Assembly (NCBI GenBank): GCA_963709775.1
Contig: CAVPXS010000009.1
Span: 121,880 to 185,879 of the forward strand
Origin: Salinimicrobium sp963709775
GTDB lineage: Bacteria > Bacteroidota > Bacteroidia > Flavobacteriales > Flavobacteriaceae
DNA length: 64,000 nt
Reading direction: 5' to 3'
Part shown: in pieces, positions 19,619 through 28,376 of the stretch
Numbering within the stretch: position 1 is the stretch's first letter
Layout: each line of letters begins with the position of its first letter
Translations under genes and position numbers: made by a program
The notes under the pieces: model-generated
Seen by the model: the letters and a program-made list of their open reading frames with translations, nothing else
What the model was told of the DNA's origin: nothing
Database searches by the model: none

Positions 19619-21025
19619 CTACATATGTATCGGCCTGTTTTCGGTTGCAGCAAGTGCAGCTTCCTTCATGGCTTCAGCATAGGTGGGATGTGCATGGCTC
19701 ATCCTTGAAATATCTTCAGCCGAGGCACGGAATTCCATTGCGGTAACGGCTTCAGCAATAAGGTCGGCTGTTCTGGCGCCTATCATGTGAACTCCAAGAA
19801 CTTCATCGGTCTTTTCATCTGAAAGGATTTTCACAAACCCATCTGTATCGCCACTGGCTCTTGAACGTCCAAGAGCACGCATTGGAAATTTTCCTTCCTT
19901 GTACTTTACTCCTTCTTCCTTAAGCTGCTCTTCGGTCTTTCCAACCGCGGCAACTTCTGGCCAGGTGTAAACAACTCCCGGAATAAGATTGTAATCGATG
20001 TGCGGCTTTTGTCCCGCGATAACTTCAGCTACAAGGGTTCCTTCTTCCGAAGCTTTGTGCGCCAGCATTGGTCCTTTGATCACATCTCCAATTGCATAAA
20101 TATTTTTTGTGGAAGTCTGTAAATGCTCATTGACCTCGATCATTCCGCGGTCACCAATCTTCACTCCGGCGGCATCGGCATTAAGACCTTCGGTATAAGG
20201 TTTTCTACCCACAGAAACCAGGCAGTAATCTCCCTTGAATTCTACTTCTTTATCTTTTTTGTCCTTTGCTTTCACAACGACTTCATCTCCGTTTCTCTCC
20301 ACGGAATTCACCTGATGAGAAACGTAGAACTTCATTCCCTGCTTCTTAAGGCTCTTGGTCAATTCTTTGGCCAGCGCCGAATCCATCGTGGGAATAATGC
20401 TGTCCATATATTCTACCACAGAAACCTTTGCACCAAGCCTCATGTAAACCTGCCCAAGCTCAAGTCCAATGACTCCGCCGCCAATTACTACAAGGTGCTC
20501 AGGAATTTCTTTTAACTCCAGCGCCTCGGTAGAAGTAATTATTCTTTCCTTATCCAATTCAATAAAAGGAAGGTTTCCAGGCTTTGAACCTGTAGCAATA
20601 ATGGTATTTTTTGCTTCAAGAGTTTCGGTTTCCCCGTCAGACTTTTTGATGTTGATATGCGTTGCATCTTTAAAAGATCCCACTCCTTCAAAAACATCGA
20701 TCTTGTTCTTGTTCATCAGGAACTTGATCCCATCCACGGTTTGGTTAACAACAGAACGTTTTCTCTCGATCATCTTCTCAAGGTTCACCTTTACCTCTCC
20801 CGGGATTTCGATCCCGTGCTCTTCAAAATGCTTGATAGCATCATCGTAGTGGTGTGAAGAATCAAGCAAAGCTTTGCTGGGTATACATCCCACGTTTAAA
20901 CAAGTACCTCCAAGGCTGGAATATTTCTCTATAAGTGCGGTTTTCATTCCCAACTGGGCGCAGCGAATCGCGGCTACATATCCTCCCGGGCCTGAACCTA
21001 TAACAGCAACATCATATTTGCTCAT
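19619..21025 (-). CDS. lpdA: Dihydrolipoyl dehydrogenase (E3)
   Basis: FAD/NAD disulfide oxidoreductase that reoxidises dihydrolipoamide in the pyruvate, 2-oxoglutarate and branched-chain dehydrogenase complexes and in glycine cleavage. At 468 aa it has the family's usual length. GSGPGGYVAAIRCAQLG binds FAD, GGTCLNVGCIPSK holds the redox disulfide, VVIGGGVIGLELG binds NAD, and HAHPTYAEAMKEA carries the catalytic His-Glu pair from the partner subunit. It is not next to E1/E2 genes, so it is a stand-alone E3 serving several complexes, as is common in Flavobacteria. Confidence 0.96.
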   Translation of the reverse strand: MSKYDVAVIGSGPGGYVAAIRCAQLGMKTALIEKYSSLGGTCLNVGCIPSKALLDSSHHYDDAIKHFEEHGIEIPGEVKVNLEKMIERKRSVVNQTVDGIKFLMNKNKIDVFEGVGSFKDATHINIKKSDGETETLEAKNTIIATGSKPGNLPFIELDKERIITSTEALELKEIPEHLVVIGGGVIGLELGQVYMRLGAKVSVVEYMDSIIPTMDSALAKELTKSLKKQGMKFYVSHQVNSVERNGDEVVVKAKDKKDKEVEFKGDYCLVSVGRKPYTEGLNADAAGVKIGDRGMIEVNEHLQTSTKNIYAIGDVIKGPMLAHKASEEGTLVAEVIAGQKPHIDYNLIPGVVYTWPEVAAVGKTEEQLKEEGVKYKEGKFPMRALGRSRASGDTDGFVKILSDEKTDEVLGVHMIGARTADLIAEAVTAMEFRASAEDISRMSHAHPTYAEAMKEAALAATENRPIHM

Positions 21026-21147
21026 AAGTATTTTTTTTGTTGATTTTTTTCAAAGAGTAACAAAAGTACGACTATTAATGACAAATGAAAACAGTAGTTA
21101 GTATTGAGAAATTAGTACTGAACTTTAAAAAAAGGTTATAACCAGGG

Positions 21148-21290
21148 AGTTCTGGTTGCGTGTTGCAGGTTGCCTGTTGCCTGTCAATTCACAATGATGT
21201 TTCAAAAAAGCTTTTCATCTTCAAATTTTCAAATCATCAAATTTTCAAATCCTTTTTTGGAATTTGGTGTCTGGAATTTGGTGCTTGAAC
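21148..21290. repeat. Degenerate short repeats in the lpd-lrp gap
   Basis: Local imperfect duplications: a GTTGC/CTGTTGC tract near 21155-21180, TTTTCAAAT-type units three times near 21215-21250, and TGGAATTTGG twice near 21257-21280. No coding frame is evident. Cause unknown. Confidence 0.4.
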
Positions 21291-21291
21291 T

Positions 21292-21750
21292 TCAAATACT
21301 CAACACCGTCGTATTCTTTACCGGGCTTATCACAAAAGTACTTTGCGTACTCCCAATATGTTCCAGGGCGGTAAGTTTGTTCAGCATAAATTCGCGGTAA
21401 GCTTCCATGTCCTTCACCATCACTTTGAGGATATAATCGTACTCACCACTTACATGAAAAACTTCCAGCACTTCGGTTAGTTTCGTCACCTGGCTTTCAA
21501 AGCCGGTAACATTTTTCTTGGTGTGCTGCACAAGTTTGATCATGCAAAAAGCCGTAAAGGAACGATCAACCTTTTCGGGCTTTACAAGGGCGACATATTT
21601 AGAGATCACCCCTGCCCTTTCAAGTTTTCTTATGCGTTCATAAACCGCAGTAACCGAAAGACCCAGTTTTCCAGCCAGCTCCTTATTCGTCCTTTTTGAA
21701 TCATCCTGAAGGAGCGCAAGTAGTTTTTTATCAATTCCGTCTGTTTGCAT
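21292..21750 (-). CDS. Lrp/AsnC-family transcriptional regulator
   Basis: 152-residue regulator with an N-terminal winged helix (KRTNKELAGKLGLSVTAVYERIRKLERAGVI) and a C-terminal RAM/AsnC ligand domain with VSGEYDYILKVMVKDM. The family senses amino acids and binds DNA as octamers. I chose ATG at 21750 (MQTDGIDKKLLALLQ), the standard Lrp start; the frame remains open upstream to 21816. It is divergent from methionine gamma-lyase, with an inverted repeat in the shared region, so it probably controls that gene and itself in response to methionine or a related amino acid (inference). Confidence 0.9.
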   Translation of the reverse strand: MQTDGIDKKLLALLQDDSKRTNKELAGKLGLSVTAVYERIRKLERAGVISKYVALVKPEKVDRSFTAFCMIKLVQHTKKNVTGFESQVTKLTEVLEVFHVSGEYDYILKVMVKDMEAYREFMLNKLTALEHIGSTQSTFVISPVKNTTVLSI

Positions 21751-21787
21751 CTGTAAAATTTTCCTGAAAAAGGGATTTTGAGCGAAT

Positions 21788-21839
21788 ATACCTGAAATAT
21801 CATCCTGAAATAGCAATTATATCAGGTATTTTTTCCGCA
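21788..21839. promoter_or_regulatory. Candidate Lrp-type operator (inverted repeat)
   Basis: ATACCTGA (21788-21795) is repeated inverted as TCAGGTAT (21832-21839); a further direct CCTGAAATA half-site lies between. It sits in the divergent region between the regulator and methionine gamma-lyase. Confidence 0.5.
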
Positions 21840-21908
21840 TATGAGGATTATCATTGATTTTATTTCTAAAACTTCTTTTCTTTGATAAGAACTCAAAACC
21901 AGTACGAC

Positions 21909-23133
21909 ATGAAATTTAAACCGGCAGATAAGATACAGGATCTTCAGTATTTTGGGGAATTTGGAGGGGTGAACCCCAGTATTTCAGATTCTTCTACTTA
22001 TACTTTCCTTTCAGCAAAAACGATGTTTGACACCTTTGAAGGCAACGCCGAAGGTTGTTATTTATACTCCCGTCACTCCTCTCCTTCCAACCTCTACTTA
22101 GGGGAAGCACTTGCTGCTATGGAGGGTACTGAAGCTGCGAACGTTGCAGCCAGCGGGATGGGTGCAATCACGCCTGTTCTCCTGCAACTTTGCCAGGCGG
22201 GCGATCACATTATTTCCAGCCGCACCATTTATGGCGGAACTTATGCTTTTCTAAAGAATTTCGCACCCCGTCTCAATATAAACACCTCTTTTGTAGATAT
22301 TACTGATCTTGAAAAAGTAGAGGCTGCAATTAATGAGAATACGAAAGTCCTTTATTGTGAAGCCGTGAGTAATCCGTTACTTGAGGTGGCCGATCTTAAA
22401 GCGCTTTCAAAAATTGCGAAAAAACACGGTCTAAGATTCGTAGTTGATAACACCTTTTCACCGCTGGCAATTTCTCCTGCAGAAATGGGTGCCGATGTGG
22501 TGATCCACAGTCTTACAAAGTTCATTAATGGCTCCAGCGACACCGTGGGAGGAGTTGCCTGCGGAACACAGGAATTCATCAATGAACTCCGAAGTGTAAA
22601 TGACGGTGCCAGCATGTTACTTGGACCCACAATGGACTCTGTACGTGCCGCTTCCATCCTGAAGAATCTTCGTACTCTTCATATCCGCATCAAACAACAC
22701 AGTAACAACGCAATGTATCTTGCTGAAAAATTTGAGCAGGACGGTTTGAGAACGGTTTACCCCGGGCTTAGAAAGCCATCCGGGACATGAGATGTACAAA
22801 AGCATGATGAATGAGGAATATGGTTACGGCGGAATGCTCGTAGTAGACGCCGGTTCCCTTGACAAAGCCAATTCTCTTATGGAAATGATGCAGGAAAAAA
22901 ACCTGGGTTACCTTGCCGTGAGTCTTGGTTTTTACAAGACATTATTTAGTGCACCGGGAACTTCAACTTCTTCAGAAATTCCTGAAGAAGAGCAAAAGGA
23001 GATGGGTCTTTCTGATGGGATCATAAGATTCTCCATAGGTCTTGACAATGATATTGAGAGAACTTATCAAATGATGAGGGAGTGCATGGAAGAGATTGGG
23101 ATCCTTGAAGCTTCAGAAGAAAGGGCTCAATAA
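21909..23133 (+). pseudogene. Methionine gamma-lyase / trans-sulfuration PLP enzyme, +1 frameshift
   Basis: Cys/Met-metabolism PLP enzyme that cleaves methionine or related thiols to 2-oxobutyrate and ammonia. The first frame holds CYLYSRHSSPSNLYLGEALA, ASGMGAITP, the PLP aspartate in RFVVDNTFSP, and the Schiff-base lysine in VIHSLTKFINGSSD. The second frame holds the C-terminal subdomain with APGTSTSSEIP. The join is at VYPGL: deleting one base of CTTA (22767-22770) gives PGLESHPGHEMYKSM, the conserved reading. ATG at 21909 is preferred over TTG at 21882. The adjacent divergent Lrp regulator fits amino-acid control. The single-base defect suggests sequence error. Confidence 0.87.
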
Positions 23134-23195
23134 TTCAGAATGATAAAACTTTCAGAAGAAAATCGGAAAAGCTAATATTCTGATATTAAGCATAT

Positions 23196-23241
23196 AAAAT
23201 AAGAGGCTCCGGAAATGACATTTTTGGAGCCTCTTATTTTT
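23196..23241 (+). terminator. Rho-independent terminator
   Basis: 15-bp perfect stem AAAATAAGAGGCTCC / GGAGCCTCTTATTTT with a loop containing AAATGACATTTTT, after methionine gamma-lyase. Confidence 0.85.
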
Positions 23242-23378
23242 GTCAATTATCTCTGCAAAAGCAAGTCTGAATCTTTATATTTGTGAGGTTTTGCCGGTAA
23301 GAATATTCCTTAGAGGTTTGATTAGGATCATATTTGAAGCGGCAAATTTGTTACATTTTTGTAAAAACATTTGTTGAT

Positions 23379-24032
23379 ATGATTGAAATAAACAGGTATA
23401 TAGATCATACTGTCCTTAAAGCAACAGCTACAGAAAAGGATATTATAGAACTATGTAGAGAAGCGAAAGAGTACAATTTCTTTTCGGTTTGTGTAAACAG
23501 CGGCTATGTTAGCCTTGCCGCCAAACAGCTAGAAGGATCCAGGATAAAAGTTTGCACTGTAGTAGGGTTTCCTTTGGGAGCAATGTCTACAGAGGCAAAA
23601 GTCTTTGAAACCCGCCAGGCTTTAAAGGATGGAGCAGAAGAAGTGGACATGGTGATCAATATTGGAGAATTAAAGTCCAAAAACTTCAAAAAGGTTGAAG
23701 AAGAGATCGCAGCCATTAAAAAAGAGGCAGGAGATAAAGTACTAAAGGTTATTATTGAAACCTGTTACCTCACCCCGCAGGAAATAATGCTCGCAAGTGA
23801 AATTGCTGTAAAAGCCAAGGCAGACTTTGTAAAGACTTCAACGGGATTTGGGGATGACGGTGCCAGGATGGAAAATATTGAACTGATGAAAAAAGCAGTT
23901 GAGGGAAAAGCAAAAATCAAAGCCTCTGGCGGAATAAAAAATTTAGATACCGCACTCTCTTTTATTGAAGCAGGTGTGGAAAGAATAGGTACATCATCTG
24001 GAGTATCAATAGTAAAGGAATTAAAAAAATGA
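23379..24032 (+). CDS. deoC: Deoxyribose-phosphate aldolase
   Basis: Cleaves 2-deoxyribose 5-phosphate to glyceraldehyde 3-phosphate and acetaldehyde in nucleoside catabolism. TIM-barrel enzyme of 217 residues from ATG at 23379 (MIEINRYIDHTVLKATAT). The Schiff-base lysine is in DFVKTSTGFG, the second active-site lysine in AKIKASGGI, and GAEEVDMVINIG is the usual strand-4 motif. The upstream start at 23334 would add 15 residues with no family match. It overlaps deoD by ATGA, so the two are translationally coupled and together degrade deoxynucleosides. Confidence 0.95.
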   Translation: MIEINRYIDHTVLKATATEKDIIELCREAKEYNFFSVCVNSGYVSLAAKQLEGSRIKVCTVVGFPLGAMSTEAKVFETRQALKDGAEEVDMVINIGELKSKNFKKVEEEIAAIKKEAGDKVLKVIIETCYLTPQEIMLASEIAVKAKADFVKTSTGFGDDGARMENIELMKKAVEGKAKIKASGGIKNLDTALSFIEAGVERIGTSSGVSIVKELKK

Positions 24033-24727
24033 GCATACACATAGACGCCCAAAAAGGCGATATTGCAGAAACAGTTTTATTACCGGGAGACCCATTAAGG
24101 GCAAAATGGATAGCAGAGACTTACCTTGAAGATGTAACATGTTACAACAAAGTCCGGAACATGTTTGGTTATACAGGTACCTACAAAGGCCGAAGAATTT
24201 CGGTCCAGGGTACGGGAATGGGCGTTCCTTCAATTTCCATCTACGCACATGAACTTATCAACGATTTTAATGTAAAAAACCTGATTCGTGTAGGTAGTGC
24301 CGGTTCTTACCAAAAGAGTGTGAAACTTCGGGATATAGTGATCGCTATGGCAGCATCTTCTACTTCAGGAATAAACCAGGCCAGGTTCCAGGGTGCTGAC
24401 TTTGCTCCTACCGCAAGTTTTAATCTTTTTCAGCAGGCCATTGAAAAAGCCAAAGAAAAAAATATTCCTGTAAAGGCAGGAAATGTGCTTACCAGCGACG
24501 AATTTTATGCCGATGAATTTGAATCCTATCAGCTTTGGTCAAAATTTGGAGTGCTTTGCGTGGAAATGGAATCTTCAGGATTATACACTATTGCAGCCAA
24601 ACACGATGTGAATGCTTTGTCTCTCCTTACAATATCCGATTCTTTGGTAACCAAAGAAAAAACAACGACCGAGGAGCGGGAAACTACTTTTAAAGGTATG
24701 GTTGAGATCGCCCTTGAATTAGGGTAA
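24029..24727 (+). CDS. deoD: Purine-nucleoside phosphorylase, DeoD type
   Basis: Phosphorolysis of purine (deoxy)nucleosides to base plus (deoxy)ribose 1-phosphate. 232 residues with the hexameric DeoD pattern: LLPGDPLRAKWIAETYLED, GTGMGVPSISIYAHEL, RVGSAGSYQ, and VEMESSGLYTIAAKH, where Glu contacts the ribose; SDS is near 205-207. It is coupled to deoC. A terminator follows, so deoC-deoD is a complete two-gene salvage operon. Confidence 0.95.
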   Translation: MSIHIDAQKGDIAETVLLPGDPLRAKWIAETYLEDVTCYNKVRNMFGYTGTYKGRRISVQGTGMGVPSISIYAHELINDFNVKNLIRVGSAGSYQKSVKLRDIVIAMAASSTSGINQARFQGADFAPTASFNLFQQAIEKAKEKNIPVKAGNVLTSDEFYADEFESYQLWSKFGVLCVEMESSGLYTIAAKHDVNALSLLTISDSLVTKEKTTTEERETTFKGMVEIALELG

Positions 24728-24750
24728 TTCAATTTCAATAAAATTACAGA

Positions 24751-24783
24751 AGCGGAAGGTCCTTTGGATCTTCCGCTTTTTTA
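24751..24783 (+). terminator. Rho-independent terminator
   Basis: Stem AGCGGAAG / CTTCCGCT, extended by inner GTCC/GGAT pairing, followed by a run of six T, after deoD. Confidence 0.82.
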
Positions 24784-24927
24784 TTTCCTCTTAAGCTGTT
24801 AAGGATTGATACAATTTGCTTTTTTATGTTTAAAACAGCCGCCCGGGAACCAAGTATTGAAGCGTCAACTTTTAACTTTTACCGAAAAATCGTAACATTA
24901 CGCAATCAAAAATTTTAGATCTCGTAA

Positions 24928-26410
24928 ATGGAAGACGAAAAGTTTATTAAAGACACCAAAGTTCTTGAAAATCGTGAATTGAATATCTGGGAAGCTCTTT
25001 TCCCTGTTTTTGCTCTTATTGGTATGCTCGCCTATAATGTATTTGTTTATGGCGATGACTCTTTGGGCGGCTCAAATCAATTTATTCTCCTGCTTGGCGG
25101 CGCTGTTGCAGCCATAGTTGGAATCTTTAATAAAGTCTCCTTTGACACCATGATCGAGGAGGTAGCGAATAATATTAAATCTACCACAGGTGCTATCCTC
25201 ATCCTGCTTATGGTTGGTTCCCTCGCAGGAACCTGGCTTATTAGCGGTATTATCCCGACCATGATCTATTATGGATTACAGATCCTTAACCCAACAATAT
25301 TCCTTGCGGCCACCGTCGTTATTTGCTCGGTGATCTCGGTCGCAACCGGTAGTAGCTGGACGACCTCGGCCACTGTAGGTATAGCTTTAATTGGAATAGC
25401 CGAAGCTTTGGGTATTTCGGTGGGAATGACTGCAGGTGCTATTCTTTCGGGAGCATATTTTGGAGATAAGATGTCACCACTGAGTGATACTACCAACCTG
25501 GCCCCTGCCATGGCCGGGACAGACCTTTTTACTCATATAAGGTATATGACCTACACCACGGTGCCTACTATTAGTATTACTCTTATCGTCTTTATAATAC
25601 TTGGTTTTACCATTGAGCCTTCGGGAACGGCAGATACGAGTGAGATACTTGCTTCCATTGACAACGCCTTTAATATAACTGGGTGGTTATTTTTGGTGCC
25701 GGCCCTTGTAATTGTGCTTATCGTAATGAAAACCTCACCTCTTATCGCTCTCTTGCTGGGAACACTTATTAGGAGCTGCTGCTGCGGTGATTTTTCAGCC
25801 AGAAGTTGTGACTGCAGTATCGGGTTATGATAACCTTTCTTTTGAAGCAGCTTATGTTGGTCTCATGAATGCCATAACTGTGGACACTTCAATTGTGACA
25901 GATAATGACCAGCTAAACGATCTTTTCTCCTCTGGAGGAATGTACGGAATGCTTGGAACAATTTGGTTGATCATTTGTGCAATGGTCTTTGGCGGAATAA
26001 TGGATGCCATTGGTGCCCTTGCAACTATAAGTAAAGCCCTGCTCAACCTCTTCCACACTACTTTTGGTCTATTTGCCAGTACCGTATTTAGTTGTGTAAC
26101 TCTTAATGCAACTGCATCCGATCAATATCTCGCTATCGTTGTGCCCGGAAAAATGTTTGCAAAGGCCTATAGAGATAAAGGCCTGGCGCCGGAGAACCTG
26201 AGCCGTTCACTGGAAGATTCGGGTACAGTGACTTCGGTATTAATTCCGTGGAATACCTGCGGAGCTTATCATAGCGGAGTTTTGGGAGTACCGGTGGCAT
26301 CATATTTTGTTTATGCCATCTTCAATTACCTGAGCCCATTCATGACCCTATTCTTCGCGGCCTTTAATATTAAAATCAGGCAACTGGGGAGTAAAACTGC
26401 AACTGCATAA
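24928..26410 (+). pseudogene. nhaC: Na+/H+ antiporter NhaC family, +1 frameshift
   Basis: Polytopic membrane antiporter of about 490 residues. The first frame carries WLISGIIPTMIYYGLQIL and SGAYFGDKMSPLSDTTNLAP, the strongly conserved NhaC segment with ion-path aspartates. The second frame carries NATASDQYLAIVVPGKMF and SGTVTSVLIPWNTCGAYHSGVLG, the C-terminal signature. Removing the extra A at 25771 restores LLLGTLIGAAAAVIFQPE and one continuous protein. Expected role: Na+ expulsion and pH balance, fitting a saline habitat. The hairpin at 26477 ends the unit. Confidence 0.88.
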
Positions 26411-26476
26411 TAAGAAATTATGATGAGGAGTTATTCCTATTGACAAATACTATACTTAAATAAAAAATAAAGATTT

Positions 26477-26503
26477 GCGGCCCTAGTGGGGCCGCTCTTT
26501 GTT
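26477..26503 (+). terminator. Rho-independent terminator after nhaC
   Basis: GC-rich stem GCGGCCC / GGGCCGC with a short loop followed by TCTTTGTTTTT. The T-rich tail runs into the promoter of the next gene. Confidence 0.75.
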
Positions 26504-26505
26504 TT

Positions 26506-26513
26506 TATCTTTG
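26506..26513 (+). promoter_or_regulatory. -7 element of the peroxiredoxin operon
   Basis: TATCTTTG is an exact match to TAnnTTTG, 39 bp before the ATG at 26553. The preceding terminator supports a fresh promoter here. Confidence 0.6.
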
Positions 26514-26552
26514 CATCAGAATTAAATCAATAACCAAAAAATCTAAAACAAT

Positions 26553-27191
26553 ATGGCATTAGTAGGAAAAAAATTTCCAAACCTAGAAGTAAACGCAATG
26601 AATGACATGGGCGATACTTTTAAAATAAATGTATTCGAAGAAGCTAAGAACAATTCAAAGAAAGTTTTGCTTTTTTGGTACCCAAAAGATTTTACTTTCG
26701 TTTGCCCAACAGAACTACATGCTTTCCAGGAAGCTCTTGCTGAATTTGAGAAGAGAAATGTAATGGTGATCGGGGCTTCATGTGATACCCCAGAGGTTCA
26801 CTTCGCATGGTTGAACACTCCGAAAGATGACGGAGGTATTGAAGGAGTAACTTACCCTATCCTTGCCGATTCTAACAGAAATCTTGCAAATCAACTTGGA
26901 ATTCTTGATATAAGCAACGAGAACTACAACGAAGAAACAGGAGTTTACACTGTAGAAGGTGACAACGTAACTTACCGTGCTACATACCTAATAGATGAAG
27001 AAGGAACTGTATTCCATGAAGGTATCAACCATATGCCACTTGGAAGAAACGTTAAAGAATTCATCCGTTTGATCGATGCTTACACGCACGTTCAGGAAAA
27101 AGGTGAAGTATGTCCTGCAAACTGGGAAGAAGGAAAAGAGGCAATGGACGCAAACCGTAAGGGAGTGGCTTCTTACCTAAGCTCTAACTAA
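26553..27191 (+). CDS. 2-Cys peroxiredoxin (AhpC/TSA family)
   Basis: Thiol peroxidase that reduces hydrogen peroxide and organic peroxides. 212 residues; the peroxidatic cysteine is in DFTFVCPTELHAF and the resolving cysteine in GEVCPANWEEG, the typical 2-Cys arrangement. The central HFAWLNTPKDDGGI and C-terminal tail match AhpC-type enzymes. It heads an operon with a thioredoxin-like protein 13 bp downstream and a DUF6952 protein. No AhpF is adjacent, so the thioredoxin-like partner may reduce it (inference). Confidence 0.94.
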   Translation: MALVGKKFPNLEVNAMNDMGDTFKINVFEEAKNNSKKVLLFWYPKDFTFVCPTELHAFQEALAEFEKRNVMVIGASCDTPEVHFAWLNTPKDDGGIEGVTYPILADSNRNLANQLGILDISNENYNEETGVYTVEGDNVTYRATYLIDEEGTVFHEGINHMPLGRNVKEFIRLIDAYTHVQEKGEVCPANWEEGKEAMDANRKGVASYLSSN

Positions 27192-27204
27192 AAAAAGCAT
27201 TACA

Positions 27205-27516
27205 ATGAGAGAATTGACAAATGATAATCTGGCAGAAGTAGTTGCTGAAAATGAAACCGTGGTCGTGCAATATATGGCCGGCTGGTGCGGTAACTGCAGG
27301 GTGATGAAGCCCAAGTTCAAGAAACTTGCTGCCGAGAATGAAGATGCGACATTTCTCCTGGTTGATGCCGAAAAATATCCCGAATCCAGAAAACTGGCTA
27401 AGGTGGACAACTTACCAACTTTTGCCGCTTTTAAGAACGGGGAATTGGTAAACCAGGTGCAAACCAACAAATTTGAACTTTTAAAAGACCTAGTTAATGA
27501 AGTTACCAGTAATTAG
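27205..27516 (+). CDS. Thioredoxin-family protein with WCGNC
   Basis: 103-residue single-domain cytosolic thioredoxin fold. The active site is WCGNCRVM rather than the canonical WCGPC; the cis-proline region is VDNLPTFAAF. Loss of the active-site proline usually shifts redox potential towards an oxidising or isomerase-like value. It sits 13 bp after the peroxiredoxin gene and overlaps the next gene by 20 bp, so all three are made together. The likely role is reductant for the neighbouring peroxiredoxin. Confidence 0.9.
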   Translation: MRELTNDNLAEVVAENETVVVQYMAGWCGNCRVMKPKFKKLAAENEDATFLLVDAEKYPESRKLAKVDNLPTFAAFKNGELVNQVQTNKFELLKDLVNEVTSN

Positions 27517-27745
27517 ACATCTGCAAAAGAATAATGATCAGGAAAAACTTGAGCATACCCTTGAAGTTTTGGAATCGTTCTGCGACCACAGGTCGGTTAC
27601 CGATGAAGAAATGGATGTGGTTGGCGAAATGATCAGTAATATTTGCGGTGCCCTCGAGGTTCAAAAAATGATAGATGAAGGAATGCCCGAAAGAGATGCG
27701 GCAAACAACTTCATGAAAAAAGTGCTGAGTTCTATAGATAAGTAA
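27497..27745 (+). CDS. DUF6952 family small protein
   Basis: 82-residue acidic helical protein starting MKLPVIRHLQKNNDQEKLE and carrying DEEMDVVGEMISNICGALEVQKMI, matching my recollection of DUF6952 proteins in Flavobacteria. It overlaps the thioredoxin-like gene by 20 bp. The order peroxiredoxin, thioredoxin, DUF6952 appears conserved in the group, so a role in the same peroxide response is likely, but no activity is known. One cysteine pair is visible (SFCDH and NICGA). Confidence 0.8.
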   Translation: MKLPVIRHLQKNNDQEKLEHTLEVLESFCDHRSVTDEEMDVVGEMISNICGALEVQKMIDEGMPERDAANNFMKKVLSSIDK

Positions 27746-27768
27746 CCCACACAAATTTTTTCAAAATT

Positions 27769-27801
27769 AAGGCTGACTCATGTTTTTGAGTCAGCCTTTT
27801 T
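27769..27801 (+). terminator. Rho-independent terminator
   Basis: Perfect 12-bp stem AAGGCTGACTCA / TGAGTCAGCCTT with a TGTTTT loop and following Ts; it closes the peroxiredoxin operon. Confidence 0.9.
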
Positions 27802-27875
27802 GTTTTATGACAATTTTAGTAAAATACAAACCCTAAAATTTTAATTTTAGTAATTCAACAACGAAGAAACCAAAT

Positions 27876-28376
27876 ATGTCACAGATAACGCACAACGGGA
27901 AACCAATAACCACTTACGGGCACCTTCCGGAAAAAGGAGAAAGAGCTCCACATTTTGAATTATTAAAATCTGATTTAAGTGTAGCTACCCTTCAGGATTT
28001 TAAGGGGAAACGGGTGATTATGAACATATTTCCCAGTATAGACACTAACGTCTGTGCAACTTCTGTAAATAATTTTAGCGATAGAGCAGCCGACCTGGAG
28101 AATGTAACCGTGCTGAATATCTCGAGAGATTTGCCTTTTGCCCAGGAAAGATTTAAAAAAGAAAATGGAGTTGACAATGTTGTCAATCTTTCAGATTTCA
28201 GGGAGCGCAATTTTGGAAAGGACTACGGTTTGGAAATTATAGACGGTCCCCTGGAGGGATTGCTGTCCAGGGTAGTGATCGTCCTCGATGAAAACGGAAA
28301 GATCCTGCACACCGAACAGGTGAAAGAAATTGGACAGGAACCCAATTACCTGGAGGCACTTAAACCGTTGTTATAA
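27876..28376 (+). CDS. tpx: Thiol peroxidase Tpx, lacking the resolving cysteine
   Basis: Atypical peroxiredoxin that reduces lipid and alkyl hydroperoxides. 166 residues with the family core: NIFPSIDTNVCATS (peroxidatic Cys60) and SRDLPFAQERF. In Tpx the residue after this RF is normally the resolving cysteine; here it is Lys94, and Cys60 is the only cysteine in the protein. It must therefore work as a 1-Cys enzyme or use an outside thiol. The next gene, dgkA, overlaps the last base of its stop (TAATG), so the two are coupled. Confidence 0.92.
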   Translation: MSQITHNGKPITTYGHLPEKGERAPHFELLKSDLSVATLQDFKGKRVIMNIFPSIDTNVCATSVNNFSDRAADLENVTVLNISRDLPFAQERFKKENGVDNVVNLSDFRERNFGKDYGLEIIDGPLEGLLSRVVIVLDENGKILHTEQVKEIGQEPNYLEALKPLL

